From Porites lobata (lineage: Eukaryota > Cnidaria > Anthozoa > Scleractinia > Poritidae), in NCBI GenBank assembly GCA_942486035.1, contig CALNXK010000033.1, positions 2,529,501 through 2,593,500 on the forward strand: DNA of 64,000 nucleotides, written 5' to 3'. Below are positions 23,901-34,346 of this stretch, piece after piece; position 1 is the stretch's first letter; each line of letters opens with the position of its first letter. The notes under the pieces were generated by a model. It saw nothing but the letters and a program-made list of their open reading frames with translations, was not told the DNA's origin and made no database searches. A program made the position numbers and the translations under genes.

Positions 23901-26246
23901 TTTATATTATTTTAAAAGACCTGCCAACCCCTTGAACAGAGGATTGTTCTGACACAAAGAGCTTTTGTTTAATAACAATAGGGCAACCATTACAGGTCAC
24001 AATTATTCAAAATCGCAAAATTTGGGAGATTCTTTAAAAAAAGATTGACTTGACTGAGTTATTTCCAGTGGAGGTTTTTATGCCTTTTTGCCAACCCCTG
24101 ACAGAGGAAGATCTGGAGACTTAGGAAAAAAAAATCGGGAGATTCTACAAAAAGTAGTGAGATTCCATTTTTTTGCTGATCAAGATAAAACAAACTCTTT
24201 TTCTGTTAGGGGAATTAGCTGTGTATTTAAGAATTTCCTGTTTTTTCAAGCTGTATTTAATAATATATAATACATAATATAAGTTTGTCTTTTTTGTTTA
24301 TAGGTTACATTCCCTCGTCTCTGAGCCCAAACATACGAGCACTAGAGTGGCTACCTCAGAATGATCTTCTGGGTCACAAAAACATTAAGGCATTTGTATC
24401 TCATGTGGGACACAATAGTCTTTACGAGTCTGCATATCATGGGGTTCCTGTGGTAGCATTTCCTTTGTTTGCAGACCAGTTTTTTAACGCGAAAAAAGTT
24501 GAACATTTTGGACTGGGAGTATCCGTGAATCACAATAATTTTGAGGTGGAAAACTTGGTTAGGGAAATAAAACATGTTATCAGTGAGCCAAGGTAAGGCA
24601 GCACTACAGCTATTTAAACCTTCCTTCCATTTTTCTCTTCCAACCTTCCGTTAACTTACCTATATGTATCTGATCATATGTAAATAATATAAACTAATGT
24701 TTGATCTATGCCTGACCCACCTTGATTAGTGTTCTTGCCACTTTGAGCATCAGCACTATCTTATATATTTATGTAAGGTAAATATAGGTTGTTGTTGTTG
24801 TTGTTTAACCGTAAAAAATGGCAAAGGTCAGATTATTTTATTGCTGAAGGCATTTGTGGCATTTGTGGCGGGTTTAGATTGGGAGTAAGTACAGTTGACT
24901 CCTCTTAACCCTTTAAGTGCCAATAGTGACCAACAACAATTTTCTCCTAATAATATCCATACATTGTCAGGAGATAAAGTTATGAGAATTAATAAAATGA
25001 TCACCAAAGGAAAAATGCCATGATCTTTTATCAAATTCTCTCACGTAATTCTTAAAGGAAATGTATGGAGATCAGTTTGGAGAATTTGTATGTGGATAGT
25101 AGGACTTAAAGGGTTAACAGACTTCACTTAAAGATGGACACCTTGCTAAAGTGGACACCTAGAGTTGGTCCCTGCCTTTAATCATTACTCCTTTTGACAC
25201 GGAAAAAGATGGACATCACTCTTAGACAGACACTTAGTGCGGATCCGAAAGGTGTTTGTCTTAGAGAGAGTTGACTATACTACCATTTATACAAGAAGAA
25301 TGCTTGAGTATTTACTGGTCACCCAGTAAGCAGCAATGGTTGTCACCCTGGGGAGGCGGTATCCCTGGGAATTCTTGATGGGGGTGTGCCACCTGCGGTT
25401 CTCCAAATCCTGACCCTATTTCAGACCAAAAAATGACATCTTTTACGCTCATTTTCAGACCTGGCCTCTAAAATCCATACCCATTCTCAGACCTGGCTTT
25501 TAAGAAATTATGTCATCATTATCTAGATTAGAACAGCAACAAAAAATATTTTCTTAAAATCCATTTCGAATTCGCATATTTCTCTTTCTTTCTCACTCAT
25601 TTGGAATTGAAACAATAAATTTAAAAAATACGTTTGTACACTCCCACAGTTCCCTTGAAAAACATACCCGATTCCAGACGAAAATGAGCAGTCTATACCC
25701 ATTTTCAGACCAAAGCAGGGTGTGTGCCCAAAAACTCTTCCCTTTGGGGCGGCAAATACCTATATGGCTTACATATATATCACCACCAACACCATCAAGT
25801 TGAACATAGATATCAGTGCAAAATAATAGACTATAATAATAATAATAAAAGAAACGGTACACACTTATCCAAGATCGGAGCAAGAGGGACAAGGTAGAAA
25901 TATGTAACAGTGAACACATAGAAGTGGCTCTAGATGAGGTCTGACATGAGCTCTTATTTGCAGGTTTAAAACTGAGGCTACACGAATATCTCGGCTCCTT
26001 AAAGATAGACCAAGGACACCATTAGAGACAGCTGGTGATTGGATAGAGTATGTGATCAGACATGGCGGAGCTACACATCTCAGAGCTCAAGTGTTTAACA
26101 TCCCTTGGTATCAGTACTACCTACTTGATGTCATAGCGTTCCTTGTTGCCATAGTTACACTGGTTGTTTATGTAGTCTGTATGGCATGTCGCTTCCTATG
26201 CAGGCTGTGTTGTCAAAAGAGGGATAGCAAATCTAAAGTAGAATAG
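20905..26246 (+). CDS. UDP-glucuronosyltransferase copy 3
   Basis: Exons 20905-21048, 22033-22651, 23353-23553, 24304-24592 and 25964-26246 join to 512 codons. The first exon gives MSGLCWLILLFLAESSSSA, a short signal peptide, then GGSH with His31. Exon 2 encodes the acceptor half, with Asp131 in FDLLIYDNIANC. Exons 3-4 encode the UDP-sugar half, including WLPQNDLLGHKNIKAFVSHV and HGVPVVAFPLFADQ. Exon 5 encodes a membrane span and tail ending KSKVE (KxKxx). Exon 2 is 12 bases longer than in the other copies. The 201-base exon 3 groups it with copy 4 rather than copies 1 and 2 (207). Introns hold a C/G-run element, a foldback and a nested TTAA element. Likely an ER glucuronosyl- or glycosyltransferase; the substrate cannot be told from sequence. 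Confidence 0.93.
22735..23175. repeat. C/G-run-ended dispersed element
   Basis: In UGT copy 3 intron 2. The left part has CCCCTGAGGGTGGAGGGTAC and GGCTCTGCCTGAAAGGGGTA. The right part has the inverse GGACCTCAGGCAGAGCCTCC and AAAAGGGGTACCTT, ending in a C-run. Structure resembles the 26824 element, but the target duplication is unclear. Confidence 0.5.
23603..23737. mobile_element. Inverted-repeat element (GGATCATT...TTTCTGGGAAACTGCCC)
   Basis: In UGT copy 3 intron 3. GTTTCTGGGAAACTGCCCAC and its inverse bracket inverted copies of CCTACCCCTCCCCTAA. A second, very similar copy is at 42431-42569. Confidence 0.75.
24891..25279. mobile_element. Inverted-repeat element interrupted by a TTAA element
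   Basis: Outer ends TACAGTTGACTCCTCTTAA and TTAGAGAGAGTTGACTATA are inverse-related. The interior (AAAGATGGACACCTTGC, GACACCTAGAGTTGGTCCCT) recurs inverted at about 36775-36860. The element at 24909-25113 is inserted into its left end at TTAA. Confidence 0.7.
24909..25113. mobile_element. 205-base TTAA-flanked element (piggyBac-like)
   Basis: Starts CCCTTTAAGTGCCAATAGTG and ends GTAGGACTTAAAGGG, with TTAA on both sides (24905-24908, 25114-25117). TTAA duplication plus CCC...GGG ends is the piggyBac pattern. Other copies are listed at 35545, 42360, 43815, 60618 and 60767. Confidence 0.78.
25340..25760. repeat. C/G-run element with TTTTCAGACC internal repeats
   Basis: In UGT copy 3 intron 4. 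Left part CCTGGGGAGGCGGTATCCC and right part CTTTGGGGCGGCAAATACC are roughly inverse. Several copies of CCCATTTTCAGACC lie between. Related in style to 26824-27287. Confidence 0.5.
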
Positions 26247-27736
26247 ACAATTTTAAAATATGTTTATTAAACTCATGGTTTTATTTGTTGCCATGGTGAG
26301 AAAGTTCACTTATACACAGGAAATCTTAAGTAGTATGTATGTACCCAAGATTAGCAGGCGGCCAGTCGGTAGTTTAACTGTAGATTTCTTTTTTCCTTAA
26401 GCTGCCAATTGTTATCTTTCTTCACCAAGGTGGAGAATATGGTGAACAAAATAATTATTATAAATGAAAAGAATGAACTTACCAAATAAATCTTAATTTT
26501 TTAAATTTTAATCAAGAATTCCTTGTGTCTTTGTGCATTGGCTATTCATTTGTACCGTAATTTTCTTGCTTGGTAAATTTTGATTAATAATATTTCTTTT
26601 TATGCATTTTTATGGATGATTTACACTGGAGAAAAGCTATATATAATGTGCTTTTTTTTAGTTTTTTAGAGAAGCCTTGCTTTATTGTAATAATTTAAAG
26701 TTTCAGCTGTCCTAAGACAGTTTGTCAAAAAAGTCAACAGAAATATGAAGAACAGCGGTTGCAGGTGTCTGTTGTGTATGAAATATATTTGTGAGCCTTT
26801 TTTGATATATAACCATAGGAAACCCCCAGGGGGGGGGTACTCCCATACATTAGCTATACAGGTATGTGCCGCCCAACGGGGTCGTGATTTTGAAGCTCCT
26901 GATTTAGAACGGGGTATCCATTTCAGAGGCGTTTTCTAGAACGGGGTATAAAAAATTGTGGATTACGGCTTTATCTTCTGCTTAAAATTGTTGCCGATTA
27001 TGAAGAAGTATTATTTGATGTATAAGTCGAACAAATAAAGAAATATCTTTTTTAAAAAACAGGGCTATTTCAATTTACAAACTTTCTAGGACGGAGTACA
27101 AAAAATTGGCCCATTTCTAGAACGGGGTATTAGTTTTAGGGCGAATTCTAGACCGGGGTATAAAAAATCGGCCCATTTCTAGAACGGGGTATCAATTTTA
27201 GGGAAAATTGTTTTTAGAACGGGGTGCCAATTTGGAGTCCCGGGCGGCACATACCCACCCAAAAAATACCCAAGTGCCCCCCCGGGAGGAAACCCCTTAC
27301 TCTTATTTGTAAACTGCAATTGGAAATTAAATGAGAGATAAAAACTTACCTGTTCTGTTCTTGAATCTTCTGCGGGAGCAAAGTGAAATGGAAGTTGTTC
27401 AGTAGAATGCAAAAACAATGTTCGTTTAATTTCGCGTTCGCGCTTTCTCAACATTCCCAACTTTCAAATCAGCCTTGCCTTTTTCTGTCATCATATCCTA
27501 CTGTTTTCATTAACCCAAATGAACTGTTATAATAAAACAGGAAAAAAGGCGACTTGAGCAAAGCAGTTCGCGATATTTCCCCGGCGCTTTTCCCATCTCT
27601 TCCCACCCCCGATGATGCAGCGCTGATGCGGCAGAATTATAATCGTTCCCAGGCTAGCTCTGCACCTCTTGATTGCTGAGCTTGCAGATGAGCTAGTTTG
27701 CGTGACGAAGGACAAGTCTGTTTTGACGAAGCAAAA
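26247..27736. other. Intergenic region between UGT copies 3 and 4
   Basis: 3' flank of copy 3 (AT-rich, 26250-26760), the 26824-27287 element, then the presumed promoter of copy 4. No other gene was seen. Confidence 0.6.
26824..27287. mobile_element. C/G-run-ended element with 6-base duplication GGAAAC
   Basis: Starts CCCAGGGGGGGGGTACTCCC and ends AAGTGCCCCCCCGGGA, with GGTATGTGCCGCCC / GGGCGGCACATACCC inside. Repeated (CTAGAACGGGGTAT) phrases fill the interior. GGAAAC flanks both ends (26818-26823, 27288-27293). Same family as the insertion in UGT copy 1. Confidence 0.78.
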
Positions 27737-30700
27737 ATGTTGTGGCTTTCTTGGATTCTCTTGCTTTTCTTGGCTGAATCTTCATCTTCAGCCAAAATTT
27801 TAGGAGGCAGTGCAGTTGGAGGGTCTCATTACATGGTGATCAGAAACGTCATGGAAGAATTAGCGGCCCGGGGTCATGAGGTGCTAATAATTTTAACTCG
27901 AGCTTTAATTAAGCTTATGTAACTCACTCAGAAATTACACGTTTATCTAAAACTGTTTTTTGTCATGTGTTTTCCAAACATATTGCCATCATAAAGAGAT
28001 ATACAAGACTCGCAGTGATGAACTACCCCGAACTGTCCTCAGCTGCACGCTAGTAATTTTTCGGGGGCGCAGGCTAGACGCGTACTGTTCTTCGCAAATC
28101 CCACGCAGGGTGACTTCAATATTTCAATTGTTTATCTAAAAGCAAAAGGGAAACTGATCATAAAACGTTAACAAGAAAATAAATGAGAGCTTCCCACAAA
28201 AATATGGTAGGGATTTAATTATTTTCAGGTGTGACATCGACTAAAGGTCCTGCAACTCGAACCCCACGGGACGGACCATTGCATTAGAAAGGTTGTTGAG
28301 GGGAGGGGGGGAGGGGGGGGGAGGGGCGGGTGGTGCAAATTTTCCCTTCGTTATTGTTTCCCATGTATGATTATTTGTAGGCCAGTTAATGAATACAATA
28401 ATTTTGGGTTACTTTGCAAGCATGAATTTTTTAAAAAATTATTTTCCTTTGTGTGAATATTTTTATGTACGAAGCCTGTACCCCTACAAGTTTTATAATG
28501 GTCCCTTCCTAAAGTCAATCTCATTGGGATGTGGGTAGGCCATCAATACCCATTGCTTAATCCTGTTCATTTAGGTGGTCAAATCTGTACAAGTGTCAAC
28601 TAGATGTTTTAAGTTGATGGTTGTATTGGATCTAGAGAAAAGTCTCTGTAAAAACTGAGGCCTGCAGGACCAAGGCCACTTCTGTTTGATAGCTATACTC
28701 TCCTTTTTATAGATGAAGCAAGTTGACATTTATCCTCTTAGAAAAAGAGATCAAAAGTGTGGATACAGATTCCCCCCTAACTATAGGAATTTTCTTCTCA
28801 TGGTCTTCAGAAATATTTCAAAGATCAATGGTGCTGACACACTCACCCCGTCAGAAATTACTCTCAAAGCCCCCCCTCAGAATAGACTTTTCGAGGCATT
28901 CAGAGAGTGGAGCATGGGCAAAATTGTGTGTGGATATGAAATGGAGAGGCTTTTAGGACCTAGGAGAGAATGCTCCCCCCCTCTTCCCATGCTACTAGGA
29001 TTAACTTCAATTTTCCAACAAGGGTCCCTACAATTCCCCTTGGGGAAGGAGGACCATCAGCAGTGGATCTAGGGGGAAGGTGCAGGGGGTGCGCACCCCC
29101 CCCCCAAGATGACCTGCGGTTTTCTAATACAACTGGTATTCTGCCAAAAAAAAAAACTATGTGGTTTATTGGTGTTGAAGTAGAACAAGAGACGAGTGCA
29201 CCCCCTCCTAAAAAAAATCCTGGATCCGCCCCTGACCATGGATTTCCCCCTGGGGACATGAGCATGATCAAGCCCCAGCTAGTTTCATAGGGAAAAAAAG
29301 AACTTCCTAGCTGTTCAAATTCCCTGCTGCTATTATCTTTAATTGAATAAATATAACTGGTAATTAATAAAACATTGGGAGAGCACTGGGGAGGAGTGGG
29401 AGGAGTAGGATCTAGTCTTTCAAAAATTCAACCAAAAATTATCACTAGTTTGTGAAAGGAAAACTATTGTAAAGCTTTTTTAACTGAGACATTTTCATGC
29501 CTACTAGGTGACGTTGGTGGCAGCCTCTGCTACAGAAATTAAACCCAGTGAAAGAATCTCACACAAGGTGTTCCAAGTGCCATATGCTACTGGAACAACA
29601 GCAGAGTCAGTTGCAAAAGTTATCATAGAAAAAGGCATGTCTTTTGAAGTCATGATGCAGATGGATGAAATGCGCAGGGTGGTATGCAACTCATTGCTCA
29701 ATAGCACTGATTTTCTCGAGAGCCTGAGAGGTCATGATTTGATTATCCATGATGCTGGGGCATCCTGCTCTGTGTTGCTGGCAGAGTACTTGGACATTAA
29801 GAGGGTCGAGATTTTACCGGCACCTCCTAATGCTCCATTTGTTGTGTACCATAAAACACCTCTGCCATTGTCGTATATTCCTCAAATAATGCCTGGATAT
29901 ACTGATGAAATGACATTTTTGCAACGGGTTGTTAACATGGGGTCCTATGTTGCTACTAGAATATTAATGGAGATAATGTCAAAGACCATGAATGATCTGA
30001 AGGCCAAGTATAATATCAGACCTGAGATAAGCTTCCAAGAGGCCACTGGAGAGGCCGAGCTGGTGTTAATAACTGCAGATTTTGCATTGGAGTATCCACA
30101 ACCACTGTTGCCAGGTAAGAGCTTAACAAAGCACATTTAATCCCAACAAAAGACAGTCAATTCCCTATGTTGTCAACAGCAGCCTCGAGACCATAAGTTA
30201 CTGAGGAATCTCCTTTAATTTGTATGCATGTGCATTAGAGGGGTAATCAATGTGCTTTTACATTTTTTACAACAATATATTTCCATTCAGGTGCACCAGG
30301 AGAATCTTAGCATGTTTTAGTTTTAAGAATGGGGAGGAGTAGGGGAAATTTCTCCTTCCCTCTCTCCTGTGAATTTGATTTTTCTCAATCTTTTCAGCAA
30401 ATAAACTTGCATTGGAAACTCTTATAGTATGCTTTAAAATTAAAAAAGGTTTGCTTTTAATTTCTTGAAAATTCAAGTAAAGGCTATTTAATAATCATTA
30501 ATTCAGGTCCAAAGAAATTAACCACAAATTAGGCTTAGGAATCTTTCATTAATTAATGTACTGCATTGTAACTTGGGATCAAGCTAAATCATTCATGACT
30601 ATCTGACGTATTCTTTGTAATGTAAATATTACTGGTAAGTTTTATCTCTTTTACAGGGAATATTATGGTGGGACAGCTTAACTTTAAAGAAGCTAAGCCT

Positions 30701-33182
30701 CTGTCCCCTGAGTTGGAAGAATTTGTCACTGGGTCAGATCATGGTTTCATCCTTGTTTCATTTGGGAGTAATGTGGCTTCCCTTGCAAAAGAAAAAGTGG
30801 ACAAGTTGGCAGAAGCCTTTGGAAAACTAAAACAAAGAGTTGTTTGGAGGCTTAAAGGTTAGTGTAGTCATCTGCAAGCCTGTTGCTAGGGTGATGCAAG
30901 ACGAGGCACTTGTCATGGACACTTTAGCACCAGTGTGCGACAAATGCAGACTGCAGACTTGCAGTCCGGCAGGTAAACGAGGTTAACATTGTTGTCGAAT
31001 GCTCTAACAGATCCCTTATCCCTGAACTTTATCTCTTTTTAAAGTTTAGTTTAGGGATAGGGAATCTGTTAGAGCATTTCACAACGTTTACTTTCAGTTT
31101 ACCTCATTTACCTGCCAGTCTGCAAGTTTGCAGTCTGCGTTTGTCGCACACCACTTTGCGACTCCTCCCTTGTGTTTAGAAGTAGTCGCAGAGCATGGGT
31201 ATATACTGAGGCCCAACTGCTACCCTCTTTGGCCCCAAGACTGTTTAAAGAAATTAAGGTCCTGCTGCCCTGCAGCATGACATTTACATGATAGCAAGGG
31301 AAGATCCCTACCCTGTCCCCAAAATGTAATCACCAATTCTTTGACCAATTTCCCAGTGATTTCCTTAGTTATCCTGTTCCTTCTTACCTACATATATATA
31401 GCCCATAAGTAGCATTACCCCATCTCTCCCCCCCCCCCCCCATGTTAACCCCCCCACCGTGTTAACCCTGAGTACCTAATAGTCATTAACTCATTGACAA
31501 AGGTGTCTATTGACAAAAACGTTCGAGCCAGCTTTGCGCAATTATATTTTAATTCAGGGACATCTCAACCTAGTTAACCTGATCAGCCTGTCCCAATAAA
31601 TGTCCATGAACTGTTTACTATCACTTTTGTTTGTTTTCTTCACACAAATTGTGCGTAAAAATGTGACTTGTATATTTTATTTGCAGGTTACATCCCTTCA
31701 TCTCTCAGCTCAAACATCAAGGCAATGAAGTGGTTACCACAAAATGATCTTCTAGGCCACAAGAACATCAAAGCTTTTGTCTCCCATGTCGGCCACAACA
31801 GTCTGTATGAGACAGCATATCACGGGGTCCCTGTGGTGGCTTTTCCTTTGTTTGCAGACCAGTTTTTCAATGCAAGGAAGGTGGAATATTTTGGCCTGGG
31901 ACTGCAAGTTGATCACAACAGTTTTGATTCTGAACAGTTGTTCAAGAAAATAAATAAAGTCATCACTGAACCAAGGTAAATATGTTGCTTAACATACTGG
32001 AAAACATTATTTTTGACACGTTTTTGTTTTTAATTGTTGCATATTCTGTGGTGGATGTGCCCACATTCAGAGTAGAGCTCACTTTTTCCAGTGGGAAATG
32101 TACCATAAAAGGTGTATGTATGTATGTATGTATGTAAATCTTTATTTAAACACGGGAAATCATCAGTTAAGCTTAAGTTAAAAACTAAAACTAATTACAA
32201 CTGCTTTACATGATTGCCGTGTGGGAATCCGATATATCAGCTACCTTCTTGATATTTCGCTTAAAATGCTCAACGGATGCAGCGTTTTTTAAGTTTTTGG
32301 GCAAGTTATTCCATAACATGGCCCCGCTGTAAGAGAAGCTTCGTTTCAAATAATTGGTGCTTGGTTTTCCTGAGAGAAAAGACTTTGCAGATATTCTGGA
32401 GCAAGGTCATTCATGGTTTTATACATCATTACGGCTTTTTGTTTCTTTCGTCGAAGAGATAGCCTCTCCCAGCTGTATAATAGAAAACAAGTTAGACTGC
32501 ACTACCATAGGCCAAGTATAACCCTGACTACAGAGAGGGTGGGTGTAGGGAGGAAGCTTGGTCCATGGGTACCCTGTGTCTGCACAGTTCATGGCAAAAA
32601 ATACTTTTGATTTTTGATAATTGTTTGTTTTAACCTTAGTTTAAAACTGCTGGGTCAAGAGTTAGGAATGAGCTGAGATTAATTATTTCTTGGCAAATGT
32701 GCATGGTCTCAAACCTCTTAAAGAGAGTGGAGAATTCTGTGGCAGACCTCTTGGTCCAGGAAAGGGAAAGGGTGGTGAGTGCGCATCCTAGAGGTATTGC
32801 CTTTCCCGAATTTGTCGCTTAAGTAGCTGGTTAAACATGGGGCCAAAATAAAGTATATAAATAATTTTATCTACAACTGAGAACTTTAAAAACTTGTTTC
32901 AGGTTTAAAAATGAGGCTGTACGGATTTCTCATTTGTTGAAAGACAGGCCACGTACCCCCTTACAGACAACTGGTGACTGGATAGAGTATGTACTCAGAC
33001 ATGATGGAGCTCCTCATCTTAGGCCTCAAGTGTTTAACATCCCTTGGTACCAGTACTACCTACTTGATGTTATGGCTTTCCTTGTTACCATAGTTACATT
33101 GGTTGTCATGGTGATAAGGTTGACATGTAAATGCCTATGTCGTGTCTGTTGTAAGCGTGATAACAAATCTAAGATGGAGTGA
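27737..33182 (+). CDS. UDP-glucuronosyltransferase copy 4
   Basis: Exons 27737-27880, 29508-30114, 30657-30857, 31687-31975 and 32903-33182 join to 507 codons. Signal peptide MLWLSWILLLFLAESSSSA is nearly that of copy 3, followed by GGSH (His31). Asp130 lies in HDLIIHDAGASC. Donor signature WLPQNDLLGHKNIKAFVSHV and YHGVPVVAFPLFADQ. C-terminal membrane span, then tail KSKME (KxKxx). Exon lengths 144/607/201/289/280 are nearly those of copy 3, so the two are recent tandem duplicates. Introns contain a hAT-like relic, a long inverted-repeat element and a LINE 3' end. Predicted ER glucuronosyl- or glycosyltransferase; no lesion seen. Confidence 0.93.
29061..29234. mobile_element. hAT-like short element
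   Basis: CAGTGGATCTAGGGGGAAGG ... CCTGGATCCGCCCCTG in UGT copy 4 intron 1. Ends are the typical CAGGGGCGGATCCAGG type. Confidence 0.6.
30932..31153. mobile_element. Long-terminal-inverted-repeat element
   Basis: GTGTGCGACAAATGCAGACT ... AGTCTGCGTTTGTCGCACAC. Arms extend about 100 bases (also GCTCTAACAGATCCC / GGAATCTGTTAGAGC), with a short loop near 31030-31050. In UGT copy 4 intron 3. Confidence 0.75.
32109..32480 (-). mobile_element. Decayed non-LTR retrotransposon (LINE) 3' end
   Basis: On the minus strand, 32476 to 32206 encodes the C-terminal tail of a LINE reverse-transcriptase ORF: WERLSLRRKKQKAVMMYKTM then NDLAPEYLQSLF. After a frame break it continues LKRSFSYSGAMLWNNLPKNL and stops at 32206-32208. 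A short 3' UTR and an (ACAT)n tail follow at 32111-32131. The order of ORF end, UTR and microsatellite tail is the expected truncated-LINE structure. It lies in UGT copy 4 intron 4 in antisense. Confidence 0.8.
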
Positions 33183-34346
33183 CAGTCTTGTTACGACATT
33201 TGATTTTAAGAAATGTTTTCAGTCCTTTGGACTGATAATAACATGCACAGGCAACGTCAATTTTATCTTGATGTGACACATTCACTGCAAAAATGATAAC
33301 AAAATGGTCTCCAGCACACAGTAGCTTGCACTTTTTAAAAAATCAAACACTTGAATCCTGTTTATCAGCAGAAAAATGGGTTTATTGAGCATACCACTAA
33401 CTTAATTTGCCTTGTAAAAAACATTGTAATGTCTTAATGTATTTTAAATAAAAATAGGAAACAACTTTAAATACATGTAACAGTAGAACACAATAATACA
33501 GTGTATATGCATTTTTCTTCTCTGCCCCATACCTCGCATATGAGTCCTATACACAGGATCGCTCCCGTCATACATGGTATCTTTGTTTCTCAGCCTGGTT
33601 AAGGTGCATATGAAGTAGTCTGAAAGTTTATGACTTTCTCAGTTCCAATATGTAGGTTTTACCAAACAGAACAATTTCATTCTGCAGCTATCAGTCCTGG
33701 AACGTTCAAATTTTGTGCTGGAAAGTGTCTCTACACTACTTGCAGCCAGCTCATAGCTGTGATGTAGTAAAAAATTTAATGTTGTTGTGGCTCTTAGTGG
33801 TCTACAGTTACAAGCACATGGTTTTGTTTCACACATGTTTTTGGTAATTTTGCACCTGAGGTATGGTTAACAACAATTTTTTGCACTTCATATGCACTTT
33901 AAGTATCTCACAATCCAAAAGCCACAAACTCAAATTCTGCCAAAGTCTCCAAAAAAATATTTCACAGGTCATAACTTCAGATTTTGAATTCACTCTCACT
34001 ATTTTCCTCGTAGGTGTCATAAGACCTGAATATCAATGCAACAAAATGCCAACAATCAAACAATAAAACAATGTTATTTACAAATATGAGGTTTATGTCT
34101 ATCTGTACCTAAAAAAATCTACTTTACTCCTAACTCACTAGCTGAAAAAAATCTTATCGGTCCAATCAAATAAAAAGAGCTAAAAATGCTGAAACTTGTA
34201 CTTTGTCATCAAACAAAATTCACCGTGAAGACAGTTCCAATATTTTGCTCAATGTTTATCACTGCAACTATACACTTGACAAACTTTGCAAAATTCTGTT
34301 TTCATTTGGAATCTCTTTGATGACTTCTGTCATGGTTTGTCAACTT
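33183..34346. other. Convergent 3' region between UGT copy 4 and cathepsin copy 1
   Basis: AT-rich. An AATAAA near 33449 could serve UGT copy 4. No gene or clear repeat was recognised. Confidence 0.5.

Noticed and set aside
28713..29290. Open frames of 103-119 codons on both strands
   Set aside because: Overlap a hAT-like element and lie inside a UGT intron; no recognisable protein.
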